From Pedobacter metabolipauper (GTDB taxonomy: Bacteria; Bacteroidota; Bacteroidia; Sphingobacteriales; Sphingobacteriaceae), in the NCBI RefSeq assembly GCF_004362715.1, contig NZ_SNYC01000007.1, forward strand, positions 186,001 through 250,000: a stretch of DNA of 64,000 bases. Direction: 5' to 3'. A model generated the notes under the pieces. The model did no database searches. It was not told where the DNA came from and was given only the letters and a program-made list of their open reading frames with translations. The translations under genes were made by a program, and so were the position numbers. Shown here in pieces: positions 1-8,031 of this stretch (positions are counted from its first letter, which is position 1; every line of letters starts with the position of its first letter).

Positions 1-659
1 TGTTTTTCATCGGTCTCCACAGGAGCAGCATTTTTAACTTCCTCAAATCCCTCGAACTTAAATATAACTTCCTTTTTGGTATCGTAAGCCTCAACAATAA
101 GTCCTGGCAAACCATTCAGCTTCCATGGACCGGCCTGAAAAGGGAGGTCTTGGGAAAACCACGCAATGTAGTCCCTGCCTTTAAAGTGTGCGGTTGCTTT
201 TTGGCAGTTTAAACCCGAGATGGTAGAAGTTTCATTGCTGATGTTCCAGTCTATTGCAGGAAGTGGTTCTTCAATCAGGTAGTTGTTGACCAGCCTCAAC
301 TTGGTTATTAACTTTTTCTCTTCTGCAAACTGAAAGATCTCCTGCGCGTTTACCTTTCTTTCTCCGGTTTTATTGATGTTGATGCTCATCTTTCCAGGTG
401 CGGAATTTTTGATCTGCTCCTCAATTTGTTTTTTCATCTTTTCATCTTGTAAAACTTTCTCCAGGCTTAAGTAAACACTGGCATTGCGGCCAAGCAGCAA
501 TACCATTTGTTCGGTGTAGGATGTGTCCCGCTGATTGGTGTCCTGAATGTGTGTAAATGTATAAGTTGCCTTGGCCCTTAGCGTATCTGCTTTTTGAGCA
601 TAAGCATTAACCATAGCCAGTAAGGCGATGCAGGCCGTTATTAAAATACTCTTTTTCAT
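1..659 (-). CDS. GLPGLI family protein (3' end outside window)
   Basis: Leftward gene whose C-terminus lies beyond base 1. The reading begins with a signal peptide (MKKSILITACIALLAMVNAYAQ, about 22 residues), so the product is exported to the periplasm or outer membrane. About 190 residues in, the family signature is visible: PWKLNGLPGLIVEAYD. GLPGLI proteins are a Bacteroidota-specific family of unknown function, often found near TonB-dependent receptors. Two further in-frame ATGs lie upstream (671 and 683); I prefer 659 because it gives the cleanest signal peptide. It diverges from cydA, and the palindromes at 731-778 lie close enough upstream to control it. Family call is firm; function is unknown. 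Confidence 0.85.
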   Translation of the reverse strand, partial: MKKSILITACIALLAMVNAYAQKADTLRAKATYTFTHIQDTNQRDTSYTEQMVLLLGRNASVYLSLEKVLQDEKMKKQIEEQIKNSAPGKMSININKTGERKVNAQEIFQFAEEKKLITKLRLVNNYLIEEPLPAIDWNISNETSTISGLNCQKATAHFKGRDYIAWFSQDLPFQAGPWKLNGLPGLIVEAYDTKKEVIFKFEGFEEVKNAAPVETDEK

Positions 660-730
660 GTGCTGATTCATTTTTTGTAGCATTGTTATAAGGTGTTTAA
701 GTTTGATTATTTACGATGATATTGTAAACA

Positions 731-778
731 TACGAAATATTCGTAATAGTATGAATTGTTCGTAAATATTTTACGAAC
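731..778. promoter_or_regulatory. Cluster of TACGAA/TTCGTA palindromes between GLPGLI gene and cydA
   Basis: Five copies of a 6-bp half-site lie within 48 bp. 731-745 is TACGAA-N3-TTCGTA (perfect). 750-764 is TATGAA-N3-TTCGTA (one mismatch), starting 19 bp later. 758-778 is a perfect inverted repeat with 9-bp arms GTTCGTAAA/TTTACGAAC around TAT. Such spacing suits a dimeric repressor binding side by side on one face of the helix. The regulator is not identified. The sites lie about 50 bp above the cydA -7 box and closer to the leftward gene, so the leftward promoter is the likelier target. Confidence 0.7.
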
Positions 779-827
779 AGGTGTTATTAAATCGGTTTAA
801 AAAGGGCTGATCCTGCAGATTAACATG

Positions 828-835
828 TACTTTTG
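828..835 (+). promoter_or_regulatory. Predicted -7 box for cydA (TACTTTTG)
   Basis: Exact match to the Bacteroidota -7 consensus TAnnTTTG, 43 bp before the chosen cydA ATG. No clear -33 TTG lies at the usual distance, so activation may be needed. Confidence 0.5.
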
Positions 836-877
836 GGTTTTCGTATTTCTTATGCTCAACGTTTATTCTATTTTATT

Positions 878-2206
878 ATGGACGATTTCTTAGCTGCCAG
901 GCTCCAGATGGCTTTTTCTCTGGGCTTTCATATTGTGTTTGCGTGTATTGGTATGGTGATGCCCTTTTTTATGTCGGTAGCTCACTTTTACTGGTTAAAA
1001 ACCAGGAAGGCAGTTTATAAGGATGTAACTAAGGCCTGGAGTAAGGGAGTGGCTATATTTTTTGCCACGGGCGCGGTTTCGGGAACTGTTCTTTCATTTG
1101 AGCTGGGGCTTTTATGGCCAAAGTTTATGGAACATGCGGGTCCGATATTTGGGATGCCCTTTTCGTTAGAAGGGACGGCCTTCTTTATTGAGGCGATTGC
1201 GCTGGGTTTTTATTTATACGGATGGAATAAGGTCAATGCCTGGTTTCACTGGTTTACCGGTGTTGTAGTTGGCATCAGCGGATTACTGTCCGGCATATTG
1301 GTTGTTGCCGCAAATTCATGGATGAACAGTCCGTCGGGTTTTGATTATATCGATGGAAAATATCTGAACGTAGACCCCATTAAAGCCATGTTTAACGATG
1401 CCTGGTTTTCTCAGGCGCTGCATATGTCTGTTGCCGCATTTGTGTCTACCGGTTTTGCCGTAGCCGGGGTACATGCGCTGATGATCTTGCGTGGCCGGAA
1501 TGTGATCTTTCACAGCAAGGCGTTTAAAATAGCAGCTATATTTGGTACAGTTGCAGCTTGTCTGCAGCCTTTAAGCGGTGACATTTCTGCAAAAGATGTA
1601 GCGCAGCGGCAGCCAGCCAAACTTGCTGCGATGGAGGCCCACTTTCATACGGAGAAGAATGCGCCTTTAATTATTGGCGGAATACCCGACACGTTAAACA
1701 AGAAAGTAGATTATGCGATTAAGCTGCCCGGAGTTTTGAGTTTTATGGCCACAGGCGATTTTAACGGAGAAGTAAAAGGCCTGGACCAGATCCCTAAAAA
1801 AGATCAGCCGCCCGTTGCAGTTACCCATTATGCGTTTCAAATTATGGTGGGTTTGGGCATGGCGATGGTATTGATTGCACTGCTGTATTTTATCGCACTT
1901 TGGAAAAAAAGGAGTTGGTTGGGCAGTAAGTGGCTGTTGAAGTTATTTATATTGGCCACGCCGCTTGGGTTCATTGCACTCGAAGCAGGGTGGACGGTTA
2001 CTGAAGTTGGCCGTCAGCCATGGATCATTCATGGCGTAATGCGTACTGCAGATGCCGTTACCCCCATGCCGGGCATTGCCTATTCTTTTTACCTGTTTAC
2101 CGGTGTTTACATTTCACTGGCCATTATTGTGAGTTTGTTGTTATACCGCCAAATCACCATGGTTGGCAAATTGTACGATTCATCTTCAGATCACCCTAAA
2201 AATTAA
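878..2206 (+). CDS. cydA: Cytochrome bd ubiquinol oxidase subunit I
   Basis: Subunit I of the terminal quinol oxidase of the inner membrane, which oxidises quinol and reduces O2 to water at low oxygen without pumping protons. 442 residues from the ATG at 878 (MDDFLAARLQMAFSLGFHI). His18 in GFHI matches the N-terminal heme ligand. QALHMSVAAF carries the second heme-ligand histidine, and EVGRQPWIIHGVMRT is the conserved C-terminal motif. The protein is multi-pass throughout and has the short Q-loop form. A TTG 45 bp upstream is in frame but lies inside the predicted -7 box, so it is unlikely to be the start. Only 4 bp separate it from cydB, so they form one operon. No cydX or cydCD is seen nearby. 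Confidence 0.96.
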   Translation: MDDFLAARLQMAFSLGFHIVFACIGMVMPFFMSVAHFYWLKTRKAVYKDVTKAWSKGVAIFFATGAVSGTVLSFELGLLWPKFMEHAGPIFGMPFSLEGTAFFIEAIALGFYLYGWNKVNAWFHWFTGVVVGISGLLSGILVVAANSWMNSPSGFDYIDGKYLNVDPIKAMFNDAWFSQALHMSVAAFVSTGFAVAGVHALMILRGRNVIFHSKAFKIAAIFGTVAACLQPLSGDISAKDVAQRQPAKLAAMEAHFHTEKNAPLIIGGIPDTLNKKVDYAIKLPGVLSFMATGDFNGEVKGLDQIPKKDQPPVAVTHYAFQIMVGLGMAMVLIALLYFIALWKKRSWLGSKWLLKLFILATPLGFIALEAGWTVTEVGRQPWIIHGVMRTADAVTPMPGIAYSFYLFTGVYISLAIIVSLLLYRQITMVGKLYDSSSDHPKN

Positions 2207-2210
2207 GATT

Positions 2211-3230
2211 ATGATCTATGTAGTTATTGTTTTCCTGTGGACATCCATCTTACTGTATATTCTGCTTGGAGGTGCTGATTTTGGTGCAGGGATCATTGAG
2301 TTATTTACTTCCGAGCAAAACCGTTCAAAAACACGGAAAACGATGTACGAGGCTATTGGGCCGATCTGGGAAGCAAACCACATGTGGCTGATCATTGCGA
2401 TTGTGATCCTGTTTGTTGGTTTCCCAAAGATCTATACAACAATTTCAGTTTATCTGCATATTCCACTGGTCTGCATGCTGCTCGGTATCATTGCCCGTGG
2501 AACTGCATTTGTATTTAGAAATTACGATGCGGTAAAAGACGATATGCAGAAGCTGTATACGCCAATTTTTGTGTACTCCAGTCTGATCACGCCTTTTTTT
2601 CTGGGCATTATTGCCGCAAGTTCCGTATCGGGGCAGATTGATGTACAGGCTCCCGACTTTTTATCCGCTTACGTTTTTAGCTGGCTAAACTGGTTTTCAG
2701 TTACTGTTGGAATCTTTACGGTAAGTATCTGCGGTTACCTGGCTACTATTTTTATCATCGGTCAGGCAGATAATGAAGAGAGTAAGGCACACTTTATCCG
2801 CAAGGCAAAACGGACTGTGCTGGTGGTTATGGCCAGTGGAGCCCTGGTTTTTATTGCTGCATATTTTGAACACATCCCATTAACAAACTGGATCTTTGGT
2901 GGCTGGCCCGGAATAACGGCTATTGTTGCGGCAAGTATCTCTTTGATTGTGCTGTTTTACATGTTATATAGAAACAGGCCAATCTTACTTAGGCTATTGG
3001 CCGGGTTCCAGGTAACCATGATCTTGTTTGCGGCAACCTACACGCATTTTCCAAATATCGTGTTATTAAAAAATGGCCCTAATTTATCACTACTACTACA
3101 TCAGGGACAAACGAAGACCATTGATACCCTTGGTTATGCCTTATTGACCGGTAGTCTTTTTATCTTGCCAGCCCTATTTTATCTGATTTATATTTTTCAG
3201 CAAAAAGGGTCTGAGACTGATGATCATTAG
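2211..3230 (+). CDS. cydB: Cytochrome bd ubiquinol oxidase subunit II
   Basis: Second subunit of the bd oxidase, 339 residues and highly hydrophobic. The family signature LLGGADFGAGIIEL is near residues 16-30, and WEANHMWLI follows in the next segment, as is typical of CydB. I start at the ATG at 2211, 4 bp after the cydA stop; a longer in-frame reading from 2163 would overlap cydA by 44 bp and adds a non-hydrophobic leader. It forms the integral-membrane heterodimer with CydA and needs it for heme assembly. Confidence 0.95.
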   Translation: MIYVVIVFLWTSILLYILLGGADFGAGIIELFTSEQNRSKTRKTMYEAIGPIWEANHMWLIIAIVILFVGFPKIYTTISVYLHIPLVCMLLGIIARGTAFVFRNYDAVKDDMQKLYTPIFVYSSLITPFFLGIIAASSVSGQIDVQAPDFLSAYVFSWLNWFSVTVGIFTVSICGYLATIFIIGQADNEESKAHFIRKAKRTVLVVMASGALVFIAAYFEHIPLTNWIFGGWPGITAIVAASISLIVLFYMLYRNRPILLRLLAGFQVTMILFAATYTHFPNIVLLKNGPNLSLLLHQGQTKTIDTLGYALLTGSLFILPALFYLIYIFQQKGSETDDH

Positions 3231-3309
3231 ATATAAATATTAAATAATTGAAACAATCCCAGACCTAAAATCCTTTTCATAGTATTATACATTTATACGA
3301 CAATATATT

Positions 3310-3717
3310 ATGGACCGACTGATTATAGAATCTACCTTATCTGATGTTAACGAAATCTTTTTATCAAAAACCAATGAGACAGGATCTGCGGAGCTTTCTG
3401 TAGTACTGGGTTTTAAAGCGGCAAATACCGATCAGATCCTTCATGCTTTTTCTGCACTTAAAGAAGTTGCCGCAGAGAATGAGGTAGAATTTATGATCTG
3501 TAAAACCAGGGTATCGGGAATTTACGATCTGGAAATAAAAACGGATGGTTTAGATGAACCTATACGGATCATGAATAAATCTGTAACCAATGAAGTACTG
3601 GGTGCTATAGAAGATGCGATCAATAAAAATGAAGAAATGCTATTGAGTACTAACGTGTCAAAAGACGATTGCTGGATCAGGGTGCATACGGCTCACATTC
3701 GGGAATGTGATTTTTAA
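3310..3717 (+). CDS. Hypothetical protein, 135 aa
   Basis: I do not recognise this family. It is a small acidic soluble protein (begins MDRLIIESTLSDVNEIFLS, ends HIRECDF) with no signal peptide, membrane segment or repeat. Predicted alternation of helix and strand suggests a compact alpha/beta domain. Three cysteines are present (CKT, DDCW, RECDF) but not in a metal-binding spacing. It lies 79 bp after cydB in the same direction and is followed by a strong terminator, so it may be the last gene of the cydAB transcript. No function is proposed. Confidence 0.7.
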   Translation: MDRLIIESTLSDVNEIFLSKTNETGSAELSVVLGFKAANTDQILHAFSALKEVAAENEVEFMICKTRVSGIYDLEIKTDGLDEPIRIMNKSVTNEVLGAIEDAINKNEEMLLSTNVSKDDCWIRVHTAHIRECDF

Positions 3718-3758
3718 GAGCAGCTTATTGTAACATTTTTATTGAGCATTTAACTTTT

Positions 3759-3789
3759 TGCCGGATCAATTCATTTGTTCCGGCATTTT
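3759..3789 (+). terminator. Rho-independent terminator after the cydAB-hypothetical unit
   Basis: Perfect 7-bp stem TGCCGGA/TCCGGCA around a 13-nt loop, followed by TTTTA. Confidence 0.75.
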
Positions 3790-3850
3790 AATGTGAACTA
3801 GATTTTAAGTTGACCAATTCCTGTACTTTATATTAAAAAAGTGATCCTTT

Positions 3851-3879
3851 ACTTAGAAACAAGGATTCTAAGTGTTTTT
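3851..3879 (+). terminator. Second terminator-like hairpin
   Basis: 8-bp stem ACTTAGAA/TTCTAAGT with a 7-nt loop, then G and five T. It is AT-rich, so weaker than the one before it. It may be a back-up terminator or end a short transcript starting between the two. Confidence 0.5.
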
Positions 3880-4070
3880 AGTACAATAAGCCAATGGTCA
3901 TGGACTGATTTTCATGTAACAAATTAAACTATCGAGGTCTAAAAGACTAAAATTTATATTTAATTTCTGCGTTTAAACCTTTTAAAAGTTATTTATTGGC
4001 GATTAAACCTAAATCAATAACCCTAGTCATATCCACAAATAAAGCTTAAATGAGCATATTCTCAATTCAT

Positions 4071-5021
4071 ATGAAAACAAGATCCTTAAAAAATACCGCG
4101 GCTACTTTGATGCTTGCCGGTTTAAGTTTAGCTGTACAAGCCCAGAAAGTTACCGAATTACAAGAGGTTAGCATATTTGCTCCTGCAACTATTAAGATTG
4201 ATGGAAAAAATATTGAATGGGGCAATTCTGTTTTTGCAGAAAATAAAAGGACCACTATTTCCTACCTGATCAGTAATGATGATAAAAACCTGTATCTGGT
4301 TGTTAGATCTACAGATCTGGCGAATAATACTAAGATAATGGCCGGTGGAATTACTTTTTCAGTAAATCCTGATGGTAAGAAAAAAGAGAAAGAAAGCATC
4401 ACGTTAACCTATCCATTAATTAACCGTGCAAATTTTAGAGGCGGTCAACAAGGCAGACGCCAGGGAATGGGCGGCGGCGGTGGTGGCGGCATTGCAGTTG
4501 TAGGAGCCCAAATGGGTGCTGGTGGTGGCGGCGGTGTTCAACAAACACCTAAGCAAAGAGATTCGGCAATGGCCGCTATGCAGAAAACACAATTGGCTTT
4601 GGTTAAAGAGATTAAAATTAAAGGATTTAAAGTAACAACAGATACACTGATATCTATCTATAATACTTCTGGTATTAAAGCGGTAGCTAATATTGATAAA
4701 GACAATGCCTATTTCTATGAAATGGCCATACCACTTTCAGAGCTGGGATTAACCGTAGAGTCTGCCAAAGAATTTGCCTATAACATCAAGTTAAACGGAC
4801 TGCAGATGCCTGATTTTGGCGGAGGTGGTGGTGGCGGCGGAGGCGGCTTTGGAGGCGGCGGCGGCGGTGGCGGTGGAAATAGAGGAGGAGGCGGCGGCGG
4901 CTTTGGTGGCGGCGGCGGCGGAGGTGGCAATTTTGGCCCAAGAAATTCATCCGGTATAGATTTTCAAGCCCTGTTTAGTCCAACAGATTTTTGGGGTAAG
5001 TATACGCTAACTAAGAAATAA
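4071..5021 (+). CDS. Secreted glycine-rich protein with CBM9/DOMON-like N-terminal region
   Basis: 316 residues from the ATG at 4071; an ATG at 4050 is also in frame but places seven residues ahead of a good signal peptide (MKTRSLKNTAATLMLAGLSLAVQAQ). After the signal, a beta-rich part with FAPATIKIDGKNIEWGNSVF and YLISNDDKNLYLVVRSTD resembles the carbohydrate-binding family 9/DOMON-like fold common in Bacteroidota secreted proteins. Two blocks are almost pure glycine: a shorter one near residues 134-166 and a long C-terminal one (about residues 245-295) broken only by F, N and R. The end returns to an ordinary sequence (DFQALFSPTDFWGKYTLTKK). It precedes the barrel protein by 62 bp and is probably co-transcribed with it. 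Exact role unknown. Confidence 0.75.
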   Translation: MKTRSLKNTAATLMLAGLSLAVQAQKVTELQEVSIFAPATIKIDGKNIEWGNSVFAENKRTTISYLISNDDKNLYLVVRSTDLANNTKIMAGGITFSVNPDGKKKEKESITLTYPLINRANFRGGQQGRRQGMGGGGGGGIAVVGAQMGAGGGGGVQQTPKQRDSAMAAMQKTQLALVKEIKIKGFKVTTDTLISIYNTSGIKAVANIDKDNAYFYEMAIPLSELGLTVESAKEFAYNIKLNGLQMPDFGGGGGGGGGGFGGGGGGGGGNRGGGGGGFGGGGGGGGNFGPRNSSGIDFQALFSPTDFWGKYTLTKK

Positions 5022-5027
5022 ACAATA

Positions 5028-5062
5028 CATCTCAACACACACAGACACAACACACACACAAA
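5028..5062 (+). repeat. CA-rich low-complexity leader
   Basis: A run of ACAC/ACA between the glycine-rich gene and the barrel gene, almost lacking G and T. Such unstructured leaders are compatible with Bacteroidota translation starts, which rarely use Shine-Dalgarno pairing. A similar short stretch precedes the GH30 gene at 18282. Confidence 0.6.
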
Positions 5063-5083
5063 TTAAACCATACAAACTAACGA

Positions 5084-7921
5084 ATGAATTATTTACACCA
5101 CTTAAAGGGTTTTAAGTTATTAAAGATAGCTTTGTTTCTATTTTTAATAACTTTAAGCTCCTCTGCGCTCTTTGCCCAGGTAAGGCCAGCAACAACACCA
5201 CCAACGCCTGCACCACCACTTCCAACACGTGAGATCAGTGGTATCATTAAAGACAGTACCGACCTTGCAGTGATTGGTGCAACAGTAAGCCTTACTTCGG
5301 ATAAGGATACGTTAAAAACCAGTACCAATACAGATGGTGTTTTTGTATTCAAAAATGTAAAATCTGCCACGTATACCATTGTTGTTAAAAGCATCGGCTT
5401 TGTGAATTCGCCGGTAATGCGCTTTAAACAAAATGACATGATCCCAAGGATCATTATGGATCCGATTGTTCTTAAAGAAGAGTCAAATACTTTGATCGGT
5501 GTAACGATTGAGGGCACACCATCTATCACCTATAAGACAGATACAGTAGAATACAAAGCAAGTGATTACGTGGTTAGGGCAAATTCAACTGTGGATGAAT
5601 TGCTTAAAAAGATGGAGGGTATGGAAGTTGGAAATGATGGTACACTGGTGCATCAGGGACAGTCTGTTACCCGGGCAAAGGTTAATGGTAAGGAATACCA
5701 GGGTGGTGATATCGCTACTGCGATAAAAAATCTTCCTGCAGAAATAGTAGATAAGATCCAAATCGTTGATGATTATGGCGATCAGGCTGCACGTACGGGC
5801 ATTAAAGATGGTGACCCCACAAAAGTATTGAACATTACTACCCGAACGGATAAATCTGTCGGCAATATGCTGAATTTAAATGCCGGTGTAGGAAGTAATG
5901 AAAGGGTAGAGTCTGGTGCCTTTGCAACCCGTATTAATGGAAACCAAACGATAGGTGCCAATGGACGCTATAACAATACTGTGAATGGTGTTGCTGGTTC
6001 AGATAACGGTGGCGGTGGTGGAAATGGTGGTGGCGGCAGCGGGAGCGGTGGCACAACCAGTTCTGGAAACGGATCTTTTAGCTATCGTGATCGATTGGGC
6101 AAAAAGATAGAGGTCAACTTGAATTACGGATACACTGGAACGGGCGTTAACTCTATAAATAGCACTGAATCGTTAACCAACAGTACTATAGGCTCAACAT
6201 TTTCAATTCGTGACAGTGAAAGTGATAATCTTTCTAAAAATCATAATTTTAAACTGGAACTTGAATCTGAATTAGACAGTAATAATTTTCTGCGTGTTAT
6301 TCCAACCATACGGTACACCTCATCAGATGTGTCGTCATTTTCTTCATTGAAGCAAACAGGTTTATTGAACCAGCTTCGTGTTGGTAACAATACGAATGTA
6401 AATACAAGACCTGAATTGGGAATTTCGGTTTTCTATCAGCATATTTTTGAGAAGCCAAGAAGGAATTTTAGTTTACAGGCCGACGTAAATAGTAATGACC
6501 AAAAGGCAGAACAAGAGCAGGATACAAAAATATTGTACTATGCAGATGGAACAGAAACAATAGTAAAGGACTCTTTAATTAACCGGATCATTGCAAGAAA
6601 TAACCTTAGGGACAATTATAGAGGTAGCTTAACTTACGTAGAACCGTTGAGCACCAATACCCAAATGGAATTAAATGCTCAGATAAATTACAATGGTTAC
6701 GATAATACAGCAACAACAAGGAATATCGTAAATGGAGGCCCTTCTTCCGTGATCGATTCATTGAGTAATATTTATAATTACTCCTTTACACAGGCACGTA
6801 TTGCGTTGAACTTTAGATATGGATTAAGCAATACTTCTAAATTCAGGTTCTCTGCTGGTATGACAGCCGTTCCCGCAGTACTTTCCGGAACTAAAGCCAG
6901 TCTGGGTACCAGTACAGACCGCAAAAGTTTTAATCTGATCCCGATTGCGCGTTTTGATTATTTATGGTCAAGACAACATCGTTTCTCCATTAATTATTCC
7001 GGTAATGCAGTTGAACCAACATTTGATCAGATCCAACCCGTAAGAGACGTTACCAACCCTCAGAATCCAATAATCGGTAATCCGGATTTGAAAGCTACGT
7101 TCGCACACACCATTAGGGCTGATTATAACAACTACATCGCAAATTCAAAGTTAAACTATACCGTAAACATAACCTCATCTGTAACAGAGAACGCAGTAAT
7201 CCGGAATAATGTAGAGGTCAGAGATTTTAGTGTACCCAATGATACAGTTTACATTACTGAAACCCGCTATTTAAACATGAATGGTGTATATCGGGTAGGA
7301 GGTAACTATTCGATCAGTAAACAGATTAACAATAGAAAATATAACCTGTCATTTAGTGGCTCTGCAACATTTGATCACCGTATATCGATGAGTAATAATG
7401 AGAAGAACTTAAATACTGTTCAGACTTTTATTGAACGTTTCGGTCCGCGGATCAATCCAACAGAATGGTTTGAGATCAATCCGAATGTTTCTTATAACTA
7501 TACCAAATCAACAAACACCATTGAGCGCTTTATTGATAACGAAACCAACACGCTGGCACTGAATCTGGACGGAAGAATGTATTTCTGGAATACCTATCTG
7601 TTTGGTTATAGTGCAAGTAAAAATTATGTAAGGGGAATAAGCTCTAATGTTAATAACAATCCTTTGGTAGTGAACGTCTATTTTGAAAAAGAGTTGTTTA
7701 ACCGTAGAGGAAAAGTTACCGTACAGGCTTTCGATTTATTCAACCAAAACAACTTTGTAAACCGGAACAATAGTGACGATGGTGGTTACACGGATACGAA
7801 ATCAAATGCATTGAGCAGATATTTCATGGTTCGTTTAAGCATGCGTTTACAAAAATGGACCGGTGCACAAGGCCGTAACGGAAGAGACATCAGACGCAGA
7901 GGTGATGGTAGCTTTATGTAG
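5084..7921 (+). CDS. Outer-membrane beta-barrel protein with carboxypeptidase-regulatory-like N-terminal domain
   Basis: 945 residues. Signal peptide ends at LFAQ (about residue 32), followed by a proline/threonine-rich linker. A carboxypeptidase-regulatory-like domain spans about residues 48-130 (REISGIIKDSTDLAVIGATV). A plug-like region (YKASDYVVRANSTVDELLKKMEGMEV) and a long C-terminal beta-barrel follow. The pattern fits the OMP_b-brl_3 group of TonB-dependent-receptor-like proteins rather than SusC: it lacks a SusD partner and the SusC motif. It carries its own glycine-rich insert near residues 305-330. The neighbouring glycine-rich secreted protein is the likely partner. Substrate unknown. 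Confidence 0.85.
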   Translation: MNYLHHLKGFKLLKIALFLFLITLSSSALFAQVRPATTPPTPAPPLPTREISGIIKDSTDLAVIGATVSLTSDKDTLKTSTNTDGVFVFKNVKSATYTIVVKSIGFVNSPVMRFKQNDMIPRIIMDPIVLKEESNTLIGVTIEGTPSITYKTDTVEYKASDYVVRANSTVDELLKKMEGMEVGNDGTLVHQGQSVTRAKVNGKEYQGGDIATAIKNLPAEIVDKIQIVDDYGDQAARTGIKDGDPTKVLNITTRTDKSVGNMLNLNAGVGSNERVESGAFATRINGNQTIGANGRYNNTVNGVAGSDNGGGGGNGGGGSGSGGTTSSGNGSFSYRDRLGKKIEVNLNYGYTGTGVNSINSTESLTNSTIGSTFSIRDSESDNLSKNHNFKLELESELDSNNFLRVIPTIRYTSSDVSSFSSLKQTGLLNQLRVGNNTNVNTRPELGISVFYQHIFEKPRRNFSLQADVNSNDQKAEQEQDTKILYYADGTETIVKDSLINRIIARNNLRDNYRGSLTYVEPLSTNTQMELNAQINYNGYDNTATTRNIVNGGPSSVIDSLSNIYNYSFTQARIALNFRYGLSNTSKFRFSAGMTAVPAVLSGTKASLGTSTDRKSFNLIPIARFDYLWSRQHRFSINYSGNAVEPTFDQIQPVRDVTNPQNPIIGNPDLKATFAHTIRADYNNYIANSKLNYTVNITSSVTENAVIRNNVEVRDFSVPNDTVYITETRYLNMNGVYRVGGNYSISKQINNRKYNLSFSGSATFDHRISMSNNEKNLNTVQTFIERFGPRINPTEWFEINPNVSYNYTKSTNTIERFIDNETNTLALNLDGRMYFWNTYLFGYSASKNYVRGISSNVNNNPLVVNVYFEKELFNRRGKVTVQAFDLFNQNNFVNRNNSDDGGYTDTKSNALSRYFMVRLSMRLQKWTGAQGRNGRDIRRRGDGSFM

Positions 7922-7976
7922 AACAAAATAACGCAGTATTCCTTAATAGATCAATTTTGTTCGGGAGATTGTAATT

Positions 7977-8016
7977 AAATCCGTATTTTGGTGAACTAAC
8001 CAAATACGGATTTTTT
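7977..8016 (+). terminator. Strong terminator after the barrel gene
   Basis: Arms ATCCGTATTTTGGT and ACCAAATACGGAT pair with one bulged T around a GAACTA loop, followed by six T. Confidence 0.85.
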
Positions 8017-8031
8017 ATTTTGCAGCTTTTT

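Larger units (their letters stand above)
3718..4070. other. Non-coding interval with two hairpins
   Basis: 353 bp without a convincing gene. It holds two terminator-like hairpins (3759-3789 and 3851-3879) followed by about 190 bp of AT-rich sequence leading to the glycine-rich protein gene. I see no exact TAnnTTTG promoter in the part just before that gene. Confidence 0.6.

Noticed and set aside
833..877. Upstream TTG start for cydA giving 15 extra residues
   Set aside because: The TTG is part of the predicted -7 box TACTTTTG and the extra residues do not belong to the CydA family N-terminus; ATG at 878 is the right start.
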